Below are positions 41,011 through 49,404 of a DNA stretch of 64,000 nucleotides, piece after piece; the first letter of the stretch is position 1; every line of letters begins with the position of its first letter. Location: the IMG/VR virus record IMGVR_UViG_3300023178_000019, positions 1 through 64,000 of that record; one strand, written 5' to 3'. This DNA comes from a virus. The position numbers and the translations under genes are program-made. Under the pieces are notes generated by a model that saw only the letters and a list, made by a program, of their open reading frames with translations, ran no database searches and had not been told where the DNA came from.

Positions 41011-42434
41011 TGCAACATTTTTATGATGGACAAATACGTAGATATCTTACACAAATAGTTAGATTGTTTGGACAATTTAGTTATAAAGACGGTAAGGGTA
41101 GACTAGTACAAGTTCCAGTTACATACGGCGACTTAACAAGACAAGTAGGAAGTATCCTTAGAGATAATTCTGAAAATAAAATTCCTAGCGCACCAAGAAT
41201 GGCTGTGTATATAACCGGACTAGAAATGGATACTTCACGTCTAGCAGATAGCAGTTATGTTAATAAGCTAAACATTAGAGAACGTGCATATGATGTAGAC
41301 GGCCAAGAATATTTAAATAAAGCAGGTAAAAATTATACAGTAGAACGTATAATGCCAACCCCTTATACTCTTACTGTAAACGTAGACATATGGACTACTA
41401 ATACGGATCAAAAATTACAAATACTTGAACAAATTTTTATGTTGTTTAATCCTAGTTTAGAAATACAAACAACAGACAATTATATCGATTGGACTAGTTT
41501 AAGTGTTTTAAATATAGATAACATAAACTTTAGTAGTAGAAGTATACCAACTGGTACTGAAAGTGAAATTGATGTTGCTTCGATTAGTTTAACAACACCT
41601 ATCTTTATTAGTCCTCCTGCAAAAGTTAAAAAATTAGGAGTTATTAGTAAAATAATTACAGCAGTATTTGCAGATCACGGATTAGAAGTTAATATAGACG
41701 AAACTGCTTACACACAAAGTTTAGTTGAACAAAAAATTAAAGAGAACGAAGAAACAGACAAAGTTAATAGTCAACCAGATGAAGCATTGACTAATGAAAG
41801 TGCATTAGTAGTAACTACATATCAAGATTATGGATTAGAAGTGTTTGATGGTGTTGCAAGATTATTAAAGAATGGTGTTAATCGAAACGATACATGGACT
41901 GCTTGGAACATTGCGCAACCATTTACATTTGAACCTGGAATTACACAATTACGATTACAACGTGCAAACGGTTTAGAAATAGTATTTACTATTGATAGTA
42001 TTGATACTACAGACGAAACACGACTTATACTAAATGCTCCTGATGCAGAAACATTACCAGCAGATTCTGTTATACCAGGTCCTGCTGGTGACAAAACATA
42101 TGTTGATTATATTATAGATCCACTAAGATTTGATCCAATGCAATCGCAATCAAATAATAGACTTTTATTATTAGGTAGTATAGGTGATCCTAATAATACT
42201 AATGGCGCTCTGGCATGGAAGAATTCAGATAACTCAGATTTTGTAGCAAGTGAAAATGATATTGTAGAATGGGACGGTTCACGCTGGCACATTGTTTTTG
42301 ATGCTAGTGAAGAAACTAACGAAGCATTTGTAACTAATCTAAACACACAAACACAATACAAATGGACAGGCGAGTATTGGATACTCTCTTATGAAGGAGA
42401 ATATCCAAATGGCTCTTGGAGGTTTACATACTAA
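41010..42434 (+). CDS. 15: Tail sheath stabiliser and completion protein gp15 (enlarged)
   Basis: gp15 caps the T4 tail and binds the neck. Residues 1-215 fit: MQHFYDGQIRRYLTQIVRLF, VPVTYGDLTRQVGSILRDNS, IMPTPYTLTVNVDIWTTNTD and ISLTTPIFISPPAKVKKLG. T4 gp15 is 272 aa; this one has 474. The extra part includes an acidic linker and two Trp-rich segments (NGALAWKNSDNSDFVASEND; YKWTGEYWILSYEG) that resemble the additions in gp14 and gp18. It is the second gene of the plus-strand neck operon. Confidence 0.85.
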   Translation: MQHFYDGQIRRYLTQIVRLFGQFSYKDGKGRLVQVPVTYGDLTRQVGSILRDNSENKIPSAPRMAVYITGLEMDTSRLADSSYVNKLNIRERAYDVDGQEYLNKAGKNYTVERIMPTPYTLTVNVDIWTTNTDQKLQILEQIFMLFNPSLEIQTTDNYIDWTSLSVLNIDNINFSSRSIPTGTESEIDVASISLTTPIFISPPAKVKKLGVISKIITAVFADHGLEVNIDETAYTQSLVEQKIKENEETDKVNSQPDEALTNESALVVTTYQDYGLEVFDGVARLLKNGVNRNDTWTAWNIAQPFTFEPGITQLRLQRANGLEIVFTIDSIDTTDETRLILNAPDAETLPADSVIPGPAGDKTYVDYIIDPLRFDPMQSQSNNRLLLLGSIGDPNNTNGALAWKNSDNSDFVASENDIVEWDGSRWHIVFDASEETNEAFVTNLNTQTQYKWTGEYWILSYEGEYPNGSWRFTY

Positions 42435-42447
42435 GATAATTATTAGT

Positions 42448-42879
42448 ATGAAAGACATTATTTGTAGTGGTGCATTAATTTATTCTCTAAAGTCTAAAAT
42501 GTTTCTATTTCTGCATAGAGCAAACGGAAGCCGTAATAATGTTTGGGGCTTAGTTGGTGGAACTAACGAAGGTTTAGAAACACCCTGGGAAGGTTTGCGC
42601 AGAGAAATTGAAGAAGAAATAGGCTCTATAAATATAAAGAAAACTATTCCTTTAGAAACATTTGTATCTAACGATTCTAAGTTCCAGTTCCATACATATC
42701 TTTGCGTTATCGAAGATATTTTTATTCCTAAACTTAATAACGAGCATGACGGATTTGCTTGGGTAGAATTTAGTAAATGGCCGAAACCTTTACACTCAGG
42801 TTTGCAAAGCACTCTCAATAGAAAAAGTAATATTACTAAATTAAAAACAGTAATCGAAGTAATAGATTTACTTGACTAA
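42448..42879 (+). CDS. NUDIX hydrolase
   Basis: This 143-aa protein (MKDIICSGALIYSLKSKMFL) has a full NUDIX box at about residues 36-58: G-TNEGL-E, TPWEGLR, REIEEEIG, with the catalytic REIEEE core. These enzymes cleave nucleoside diphosphates linked to another group, such as NDP-sugars, NADH or damaged dNTPs. Immediately downstream lie ADP-heptose genes, so control of ADP-sugar levels is one possibility among several. The start follows gene 15 by 13 bases; the ATG at 42448 is preferred to one inside gene 15 at 42391. Confidence 0.82.
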   Translation: MKDIICSGALIYSLKSKMFLFLHRANGSRNNVWGLVGGTNEGLETPWEGLRREIEEEIGSINIKKTIPLETFVSNDSKFQFHTYLCVIEDIFIPKLNNEHDGFAWVEFSKWPKPLHSGLQSTLNRKSNITKLKTVIEVIDLLD

Positions 42880-42900
42880 TAATCATAAAGGTAGTATAAT
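42872..42900 (+). promoter_or_regulatory. Near-consensus sigma70 promoter for the heptose cassette
   Basis: TTGACT (42872-42877), a 17-base spacer and TATAAT (42895-42900), 11 of 12 consensus positions. The hldE ATG follows after five bases, so the mRNA probably begins at or beside the AUG. Much of the promoter lies in or just after the NUDIX stop codon, among late genes. Confidence 0.78.
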
Positions 42901-42905
42901 AAATT

Positions 42906-44048
42906 ATGTCTAAAGTATTAGTTATTGGTGATTTAATAAATGATAGGTATATTTTTGGTTCTTCGACTAGGTTAAGTCCTGAAGCACCTGTACCTATTGT
43001 AAGTCAGGATCGTATAGAAGAATTTCTTGGTGGCGCAGGACTTGTTTATAACAACTTAAAAAGTTTAGGCGTCGATGCAACTTTATTAGAATACGACGAT
43101 CCAAAAAGTGAAAAAACTCGTGTAATCTGTGATGGCCATTATGTTACAAGAATAGACGACGATCGTTATGCTAACGGATTAGATATTTACAATGATATTA
43201 AAAAATTAGATTTATCTAATTTTGAATATGTTATTCTTAGCGATTACAATAAAGGTGTATTAGAATATTCAAAAGATATTATTGCACATCTTAATAGTTT
43301 TGATTGTAAAGTTATTGTAGATCCTAAACGCCACGTTAGTTGTTATGACGGGGCTTGGTTAGTAAAACCTAATTACAAAGAATACAAAGAATTAGGGTTT
43401 GAAAAATGGGACGGTAATATAATTGTCACTAATTCTAGTAAAACTACTACTGCTGAATTTGATTTAAAACGTTATGTTTCGCAACCTGAACCTTTAGAAG
43501 TTAATGATGTAACCGGAGCCGGAGATTGTTTTCTTGCTGCATTTGTTTATGCGCTAACTAAAGGGTATGATTATCAAAAAGCATTAGATTTAGCAAATAG
43601 AGGATCAACTGAAAGTGTAAAACACGTAGGTACATATATTCTTACTGAAAAAGACTTGAATAAACGTATTGTTTTTACTAACGGATGTTTTGATGTATTG
43701 CACAAAGGTCATCTTACATTACTAAAAGAAGCTCGCAGTTTAGGTGATAAACTTGTAGTAGGACTGAATAGTGACGGTAGTGTAAAACGCTTAAAGGGAG
43801 ACAACAGACCGTTTAACGATCTTGAAACAAGACGAGAACAATTAGAACTTATTCCGTATGTAGACGAAGTTATTGTATTTCATGAAGATACGCCATATGA
43901 GCTTATTAAAGAACTAAAGCCAGACTTAATTGTTAAAGGTGGAGACTATACTGTAGAAGAAATTGTAGGACATGATTTAGCACCTGTGCATATTGTACCT
44001 ACAGTACAAGGTTACAGTACAACAAAAATTTTAGAGGCGTCTGTATGA
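42906..44048 (+). CDS. hldE: Bifunctional heptose-7-phosphate kinase/heptose-1-phosphate adenylyltransferase
   Basis: HldE phosphorylates D-glycero-D-manno-heptose-7-phosphate and later adenylates heptose-1-phosphate to ADP-heptose. Residues 1-245 are a PfkB/ribokinase-type kinase: GDLINDRYIFGSSTRLSPEA at the start, an FLGGAGLVYNN segment and DVTGAGDCF (201-209) with catalytic Asp in GAGD. Residues 253-380 are the nucleotidyltransferase: FTNGCFDVLHKGHL (257-270) and IVKGGDYTVEEIVG. E. coli HldE is 477 aa, so the kinase half is compact. hldD overlaps the end by four bases. Together with hldD and gmhB this covers all steps after GmhA. Confidence 0.92.
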   Translation: MSKVLVIGDLINDRYIFGSSTRLSPEAPVPIVSQDRIEEFLGGAGLVYNNLKSLGVDATLLEYDDPKSEKTRVICDGHYVTRIDDDRYANGLDIYNDIKKLDLSNFEYVILSDYNKGVLEYSKDIIAHLNSFDCKVIVDPKRHVSCYDGAWLVKPNYKEYKELGFEKWDGNIIVTNSSKTTTAEFDLKRYVSQPEPLEVNDVTGAGDCFLAAFVYALTKGYDYQKALDLANRGSTESVKHVGTYILTEKDLNKRIVFTNGCFDVLHKGHLTLLKEARSLGDKLVVGLNSDGSVKRLKGDNRPFNDLETRREQLELIPYVDEVIVFHEDTPYELIKELKPDLIVKGGDYTVEEIVGHDLAPVHIVPTVQGYSTTKILEASV

Positions 44049-44863
44049 AAATTTTAATTACTGGACACAAAGGATTTATTGGACAAAATCTAACTCTTAG
44101 ATTACAAGACGAACACGAGCTATCAGGATATGAATGGCAAGCTGATTATTTGCCTGAAGTTGAAGGCTATGATTGGGTTATTCATTTAGGTGCTATTTCA
44201 AGCACAGCTGAACGTAATGTTGATAAGATCATGTTACAAAATTATGAATTTTCAAAATGGTTGTTTAATCAATGTAATCTAAAAGGTGTAAATTTTCAAT
44301 ATGCATCTAGTGCAAGTGTATATGGACCATACGAAAAGTTTAAAGAAGAAGATCCAAAACAACCACAAAGTCCGTATGCTTGGAGCAAGTATCTTTTTGA
44401 TAGATGGGTTACTGGACTCTCAAAAAGAAACATTATAGTTCAAGGATTTAGATATTTTAATGTATACGGTCCTTTAGAAGACCACAAAGGACATCAAGCA
44501 AGTCCTATAACTAAATTTACTAATCAAGCAAAAGAAACTGGTACTATTTCTTTATTTGAAAACAGCGACAAATACAAAAGAGATTTTATTTTTGTAGGCG
44601 ATGTATGTGAAGCACATAAAAAATTATTATCTAGTGATGTTTCCGACATTTATAATATAGGAACAGGAACTACTACAAGTTTTCAACAAATAGCAGACAT
44701 TATTGCTAAAAAATATGATGCAAAAATTAAATATGTACCGATGCCGGATCATTTAGCAAATCAATATCAAGAGTACACATGTGCAGACAATTCAAAATTA
44801 AGTAATATTGTAAAAATTAATTTTACAACAGTAGAGGAATATATAAATGGATCAGCCAACTAG
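44045..44863 (+). CDS. hldD: ADP-L-glycero-D-manno-heptose 6-epimerase
   Basis: HldD inverts C6 of ADP-D,D-heptose to give the LPS donor ADP-L,D-heptose. This 272-aa protein (E. coli: 310) is a short-chain dehydrogenase/epimerase: GHKGFIGQN nucleotide loop (7-15), VIHLGAISSTAER (about 55-67), YASSASVYGP, the Y-x3-K pair in SPYAWSKYLFD, and FRYFNVYGPLEDHKGHQASP with the heptose-epimerase HKG...S pattern. Four-base overlap with hldE upstream and 17-base overlap with the cupin gene downstream make it part of one tight operon. Confidence 0.9.
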   Translation: MKILITGHKGFIGQNLTLRLQDEHELSGYEWQADYLPEVEGYDWVIHLGAISSTAERNVDKIMLQNYEFSKWLFNQCNLKGVNFQYASSASVYGPYEKFKEEDPKQPQSPYAWSKYLFDRWVTGLSKRNIIVQGFRYFNVYGPLEDHKGHQASPITKFTNQAKETGTISLFENSDKYKRDFIFVGDVCEAHKKLLSSDVSDIYNIGTGTTTSFQQIADIIAKKYDAKIKYVPMPDHLANQYQEYTCADNSKLSNIVKINFTTVEEYINGSAN

Positions 44864-45233
44864 AAAGTCAGGTGTAGATCAAAAAGGTTGGGGCTACGAA
44901 ATGATTTGGGCCACAAATGATTTATACTGCGGAAAAATTATGGTGTTTACTAGAGCTGGAGCAAAAACTAGTATGCACTTTCATAAAGAAAAAGACGAAA
45001 CTTGGTTTGTAAACAACGGCAAATTTAAGGTTGCATACATTGATACAAAAAATTCAAAACTACATGAAAAAGAACTTAATGAAGGCGAAGTTTGGAGGAA
45101 TCCTCCATTACAGCCACATCAATTAATTTGTCTTTCGAAAGAAGGAAGTGTTACAGAAGTTAGCACTCCAGATAGTGTTGAAGACAACTATAGAATTATT
45201 CCCGGCGACAGTCAAGTATTAAGCGAAGAATAA
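44847..45233 (+). CDS. Cupin protein in the heptose cassette
   Basis: In this 128-aa protein, the cupin signatures GAKTSMHFHKEKDETWFVNN (about residues 38-57) and LNEGEVWRNPPLQPHQLICL (about 77-96) show HFH...E and a second histidine in PHQL, as in type II mannose-6-phosphate isomerase cupins. In this cassette it might isomerise or sequester a heptose intermediate; GmhA, the missing sedoheptulose isomerase, is a different fold, so it is not an obvious replacement. Function is inference. Confidence 0.75.
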   Translation: MDQPTRKSGVDQKGWGYEMIWATNDLYCGKIMVFTRAGAKTSMHFHKEKDETWFVNNGKFKVAYIDTKNSKLHEKELNEGEVWRNPPLQPHQLICLSKEGSVTEVSTPDSVEDNYRIIPGDSQVLSEE

Positions 45234-45234
45234 A

Positions 45235-45933
45235 ATGTATAGCATAAACTGGAGCAATAAAAAATCAGACAACACTGTATCCGATAAAAAAGAATCTGCG
45301 ATTCGATACAGTACAGATAAAACAGAAGAAGAATATAATATTCCATTCTACGATACTGTGAATAATATTGCACCAAAAGTTGTTGTAGGTTTAGATAGAG
45401 ACGGTGTTATTAATGTTGATCGTGGAGACTATACCTACAAGGTAGACGACTTTGAACCGATCGAAGGTAGTTTAAAAGCAATAGCTAAAATTCGTAGACT
45501 AGGTCATAAAATTGTTATTATAACAAATCAAGGCGGTATAAGTAAAGGCATTTATACTCAAAACGATGTTGACACTGTACATAATCATATGTTTAATTTA
45601 TTAGGTGAAGCAGGCTGTGCAAGTATAGATGCTCTTTATTATAGCGAAACTAGTGCTAGATGGGACCAGTATGCAAAACCTAATACCGGTATGTTTAAAA
45701 GATGTGAAAAAGAATTTCCTTTTATTAAATTTTCAAAAGGATTTTATGTAGGCGATAAAATATCAGATCTAAAAGCTGCTTTTAAAATGGGAGCAAAGCC
45801 TGTACTAGTAAAAACAGGCTACGGAAATGAAACGTTAAAAGAACTTAACAAGTTTTCTAATCAAAAAATTAAAAAGAAAACTATTGTTTTTGATAATTTA
45901 TCTAGCTTTGCTGATTGGTTATCTCGTCGATAG
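45235..45933 (+). CDS. gmhB: Heptose-1,7-bisphosphate 7-phosphatase-like HAD protein
   Basis: GmhB removes the 7-phosphate from heptose bisphosphate. This 232-aa protein has the HAD motifs VGLDRDGVINVDRG (D54/D56), VIITNQGGISKGIY and FYVGDKISDLKAAF. Residues 1-48 are an extra N-terminal segment. The Cys/His zinc loop of many GmhB proteins is missing: where it would be, the sequence reads YYSETSARWDQYAKPNTGMF. Histidinol-phosphatase is a less likely alternative. It ends by overlapping the convergent 2OG-oxygenase gene by 32 bases. Confidence 0.85.
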   Translation: MYSINWSNKKSDNTVSDKKESAIRYSTDKTEEEYNIPFYDTVNNIAPKVVVGLDRDGVINVDRGDYTYKVDDFEPIEGSLKAIAKIRRLGHKIVIITNQGGISKGIYTQNDVDTVHNHMFNLLGEAGCASIDALYYSETSARWDQYAKPNTGMFKRCEKEFPFIKFSKGFYVGDKISDLKAAFKMGAKPVLVKTGYGNETLKELNKFSNQKIKKKTIVFDNLSSFADWLSRR

Positions 45934-46525
45934 CTATTCCAAAATTTGCACTAATAGTGGATCTTAATTCATCAGCCTTGTGTGTTGATACATAATGATC
46001 TAAACTAGCAGGAAAGAAAATAATATCCCCTTCTTCTAGCGGCGGCGTAACTCTTCTTCCCATAAACGGTTTGTTTGTAAAGCATTGTGCAAGATGTACC
46101 GGAAAATGACTGTAACTAGAATCATAAAAAGAAAAACTTGCACTGTTTGGTGGTAACTTTAACATATATGCACAGCTAATTACTAAATTTCCACCACTAT
46201 GGGAATGTACTTCTTGGTATTGTCCTTTTGTATATCTATTTGCCCATGCTTGTCCGTACATTTTTTCACATGCTTCTTGTGACAATCCTATAGAATATGC
46301 ATATTCGTCTACTAAATTATAAACAGTTTTAAAAAACAAATGCCAAGGAAATAAACTATTTTTTTCATCATTTTGAATTGTTGTTCTACAGTCACAATCC
46401 CAAAATGTTGCTTGATCAAAATTATCTTCAGACTCAATAAAAGGAGTAAATCCTTTTAAAATTTCTTCGTGATTAGGCATTTTTGTTTTATATACAGGTG
46501 TGCCAAAAATTACATTAAGACTCAT
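45902..46525 (-). CDS. 2OG-Fe(II) oxygenase-like protein
   Basis: The protein has 207 aa. YTKGQYQEVHSHSGGNLVIS (about residues 98-117) carries the first iron histidines (H-S-H), GDIIFFPASLDHYVSTHKA (about 163-181) the distal histidine, and ELRSTISANFGI the arginine for 2-oxoglutarate. This is the same general family as the protein at 3870-4583. Its gene overlaps the carbamoyltransferase gene upstream by 11 bases, so it may hydroxylate the same sugar or acceptor. The exact substrate is unknown. Confidence 0.7.
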   Translation of the reverse strand: MSLNVIFGTPVYKTKMPNHEEILKGFTPFIESEDNFDQATFWDCDCRTTIQNDEKNSLFPWHLFFKTVYNLVDEYAYSIGLSQEACEKMYGQAWANRYTKGQYQEVHSHSGGNLVISCAYMLKLPPNSASFSFYDSSYSHFPVHLAQCFTNKPFMGRRVTPPLEEGDIIFFPASLDHYVSTHKADELRSTISANFGIAIDEITNQQS

Positions 46526-48308
46526 TTTTTACCTTTACTAACTTTTTCTTTTCTGGCAAATACAAATATTCAATTTTACTTTTTGCTAGTGTATGGAATG
46601 CATCTTCTAAAGTTTCAACTAGAGGATCGCCGCCTAAATTAAAACTTGTATTAAAAATAATCGGACAACCTGTCTTTTCTTTAAAGGCTTTAATCAAATC
46701 ATAGTAGTTTGCATTTTGTTCTCTGTTAACAGTTTGAATACGGCAAGTTCCGTCTACGTGAATAATAGCAGGAATCTTTTCTTCTACTCCGGGCTGACAA
46801 TTAACAGCATACATCATTGTAGGAGAGTTTTTCATACCTCGCAAGTCAAACCATTCATGCACATCTTCTTCTAGAATAGATCCTGCAAATGGGCGGAAAT
46901 ATTCTCTGTTTTTAACACGATTTACAAAATCTTTTCCGTCAGGATCTGTTGGATCATAAAGAATACTTCTATTACCTAATGCACGTGGGCCGTTTTCACT
47001 ACGTCCTTGAAATATTGTAACAATATTTTTGTTTGTAATTAAGTCGATAACATCTTCATTAGTAGCATCTGTAACTTCGGCAGAGTATTTTTTTGCTAGT
47101 TGTTGGATATCACCTTCTGTAATTTTATAATCTGGTCCTAGATAAACAGTTTCAGCTTGAGAATCAATCGACATATCTTTAGTAAGACTTCTATGTAACC
47201 ACAATGCTGCACCCATTGCAGTGCCGCCGTCATTTGAAACCGGCTCTACATAAAGATTAATATCATTGTCTATCTCTTTTAAATAATGATAATTTGCAAC
47301 ACAATTCAACCCATATCCACCGCTTATAACAACATTTTTAATTCCTGTAGATTCAACAGCATGTTTTATTAGTTGAGTTACCGCTGCTTGAGATTCTACT
47401 TGTACTGCATATGCCATATCTCTTCTATTTTGGCATAGTGTTGCATCTTCTTCACCTTTGTCAATCAAATAACTATATAAATTTTCGTTTAGAATAGAAC
47501 CGTTTGGATATCTCGGAACAAATAAACTTCTATTACTTACTGGAATAGGCAAATCAGTATATGGATCAAATACCGGAGGAATTAAATCATTAGGTTTACC
47601 ATATGGAAATAATCCCATAGTTTTTCCAGCTTCAATGGCATCCCAGCCACAGTATTCTGTTACACCCTCATAACACTTAACAATGCCTGCTCTATCAGAT
47701 AACGAAGTTGAAAATTTACCTATTTCTTTACCAAAAATATCTTGATCAGGTGCTGTAAGTTCTGCTGTTGGCAGATAGTCTCTACAACCCATAGTTTTAA
47801 AAAGAGTTTGTATATTGTCTGGATATGTACATTTATATAATGTTTCAGTTTCCCACATATGTTTTATAGATCCGTCAACTTCTAAATCAAAACAAGTCCC
47901 AGCACCGTCAACAATAACTGCTACTGCTTCTTCAAAGCCACTTCTATAAAATGCTAAACTGGCATGCATTTTATGATGTAGTTTAGATACATCGATTACT
48001 TGTGGATGCGGATCCCAAGGCGGAGAATACTCTATTAGACCTACTTTTCTAGCAAGACCTGTGTAAATATCCTCAGCAGTATAATCAACTCTACCAGCTG
48101 TTTCTGCAAGAGTTTGTGTATGCGATATTACCATGTAATCAAGTTTGTCTGTATACTCTAAAATTTTTAGAATTGACGCTAACGGTCCTCCATCGTACTT
48201 TTTACGAGTAAGTCTTTCTTCTTCAATAGAAAAAACTATTTCTCCATCTTTTAATAAGCATACTCCAGCATTGTGTCCTCTAGCAAGTCCTGCTATCCAC
48301 ATACTCAT
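46515..48308 (-). CDS. NodU/TobZ-type O-carbamoyltransferase
   Basis: This family forms carbamoyl-adenylate from carbamoyl phosphate and ATP and transfers the carbamoyl group to a hydroxyl, often of a sugar. The 597-aa protein has a Kae1-like domain (GLARGHNAGVCLLKDGEIVF; KLHHKMHASLAFYRSGFEEA with the metal histidines; VVISGGYGLNCVANYHYLKE) and the C-terminal carbamoyltransferase domain (FQGRSENGPRALGNRSIL; IIFNTSFNLGGDPLVE). Full length and motifs suggest activity. Overlaps: ATGA with the GT9-like gene upstream, 11 bases with the oxygenase downstream. A heptose residue is a plausible acceptor. Confidence 0.9.
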   Translation of the reverse strand: MSMWIAGLARGHNAGVCLLKDGEIVFSIEEERLTRKKYDGGPLASILKILEYTDKLDYMVISHTQTLAETAGRVDYTAEDIYTGLARKVGLIEYSPPWDPHPQVIDVSKLHHKMHASLAFYRSGFEEAVAVIVDGAGTCFDLEVDGSIKHMWETETLYKCTYPDNIQTLFKTMGCRDYLPTAELTAPDQDIFGKEIGKFSTSLSDRAGIVKCYEGVTEYCGWDAIEAGKTMGLFPYGKPNDLIPPVFDPYTDLPIPVSNRSLFVPRYPNGSILNENLYSYLIDKGEEDATLCQNRRDMAYAVQVESQAAVTQLIKHAVESTGIKNVVISGGYGLNCVANYHYLKEIDNDINLYVEPVSNDGGTAMGAALWLHRSLTKDMSIDSQAETVYLGPDYKITEGDIQQLAKKYSAEVTDATNEDVIDLITNKNIVTIFQGRSENGPRALGNRSILYDPTDPDGKDFVNRVKNREYFRPFAGSILEEDVHEWFDLRGMKNSPTMMYAVNCQPGVEEKIPAIIHVDGTCRIQTVNREQNANYYDLIKAFKEKTGCPIIFNTSFNLGGDPLVETLEDAFHTLAKSKIEYLYLPEKKKLVKVKNES

Positions 48309-49285
48309 ACATTTTCTCCGAAATTTTCTTTTGGTTGTTTAGGTGCAGTCTTAATAGACTTACCTACAGTTTGTTTAATTGATTTTACGATATCATTAAT
48401 ATGTTCTTTGCTCATATTCATTGCTTTATCGTTTAATCTATCTGGTTCTTCTTCAGTACTTACACGTATAGGACTATAAACTCTTCTACCGTCTCCTATA
48501 TCAAACACTGTTATATCTTTGTCATTTAGATAAGTTGTGTTGATAGGAAAAGTACTTCCTGTAATTACAGTTGCTTGTTTTCCTAAAGATTTTGCAATAT
48601 GTTGTCCTACACTGTCACAACCTAAGAAATGATCAGCTGCTTCTATTACACCTGCCCATATTCTAATATCCGGTATTTGAGGTTGTGCAAGCGGAGTGTT
48701 ATCGCCGTCTTCATTATAAAATGGTAAGGGAAGTTCACTCATAATAATAACACCATAATCTTGTTTCAGTTGATTAGCAATATCAAGCATATCTTCTGCT
48801 CTAAAACTTCTAGATGTTTGGTCTATTAAACTTTCTTCAACACCTCGGCCAAATGGTTGTATTACAATAACTTTATTAAATCCAGTAACATCTTTTACTT
48901 CTTGTACTACTGATTTTCCATTATGCTGTTCTGATTTATTAAGATATATGTTAGGTATAGGTACTTCTCTTATGCCTTGTTTATTAATTTCAATATCAAA
49001 TGCTTGTGCAAGACTACATTTTTGATTATAATATTCCCATATACGATATGGTTCTGGACTTACACAATTTCTATCTTTGATATATTGTTCAAATAATCCT
49101 TTATGCCATACATCGTATGCACGTCTATGAAGTGTAGGATGTCCTTTATAAAAGTCAGTTCCGCCTTCGCAAACAATAATAAAATCGTCATTTGGATTTT
49201 CTTTTTCATATAGTTCAAGTGCTGGAATTGAGGTTATAACACGACCGGCACCGCCGTTAATAAAGAATGCTGTAGATCTAGTCAT
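48305..49285 (-). CDS. GT9 heptosyltransferase-like protein
   Basis: GT9 enzymes move L,D-heptose from ADP-heptose onto LPS inner core. In this 326-aa protein the N-terminus INGGAGRVITSIPALELYEK (residues 9-28) corresponds to the family's G-x-GD-x-x-x-x-P-A loop, GFNKVIVIQPFGRGVEESL to the second-domain start, and AADHFLGCDSVGQHIAKSLG (about 217-236) to the 'D-S-G-x-x-H-x-A' donor site (D-S-V-G-Q-H here). The donor would be supplied by the cassette at 42.9-45.9 kb. The family is likely; sugar specificity is inferred from context. It starts the operon after a perfect late box. Confidence 0.75.
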   Translation of the reverse strand: MTRSTAFFINGGAGRVITSIPALELYEKENPNDDFIIVCEGGTDFYKGHPTLHRRAYDVWHKGLFEQYIKDRNCVSPEPYRIWEYYNQKCSLAQAFDIEINKQGIREVPIPNIYLNKSEQHNGKSVVQEVKDVTGFNKVIVIQPFGRGVEESLIDQTSRSFRAEDMLDIANQLKQDYGVIIMSELPLPFYNEDGDNTPLAQPQIPDIRIWAGVIEAADHFLGCDSVGQHIAKSLGKQATVITGSTFPINTTYLNDKDITVFDIGDGRRVYSPIRVSTEEEPDRLNDKAMNMSKEHINDIVKSIKQTVGKSIKTAPKQPKENFGENV

Positions 49286-49311
49286 TAAGATACCTTTTTG
49301 TAATTACAAAA

Positions 49312-49319
49312 TATTTATA
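49312..49319 (-). promoter_or_regulatory. Perfect T4 late promoter box for the GT9/carbamoyltransferase operon
   Basis: TATAAATA on the minus strand, 26 bases before the ATG at 49285, with AAAAGG near the start. This puts the transfer and carbamoylation genes under late control, whereas the convergent donor-synthesis cassette has a sigma70 promoter. Confidence 0.7.
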
Positions 49320-49360
49320 GTACACTTGATCCTATAATTACAAAAATGGTTTCATAAAAA

Positions 49361-49384
49361 AAGGCTGTACAAATATACAGCCTT
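49361..49384. terminator. Bidirectional hairpin terminator
   Basis: AAGGCTGTA pairs with TACAGCCTT around a CAAATA loop, with A-run and T-run on both sides, so it can work in either direction. It follows the minus-strand adhesin operon that ends at 49405. Confidence 0.82.
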
Positions 49385-49404
49385 TTAAGTTTTATATGTA
49401 ACAG

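Noticed and set aside
42906-45933. Reading the hldE-hldD-gmhB cassette as a nucleotide-sugar defence trigger
   Set aside because: No effector or sensor gene accompanies it, and the facing genes are transferases; LPS or virion glycan modification is the simpler view.
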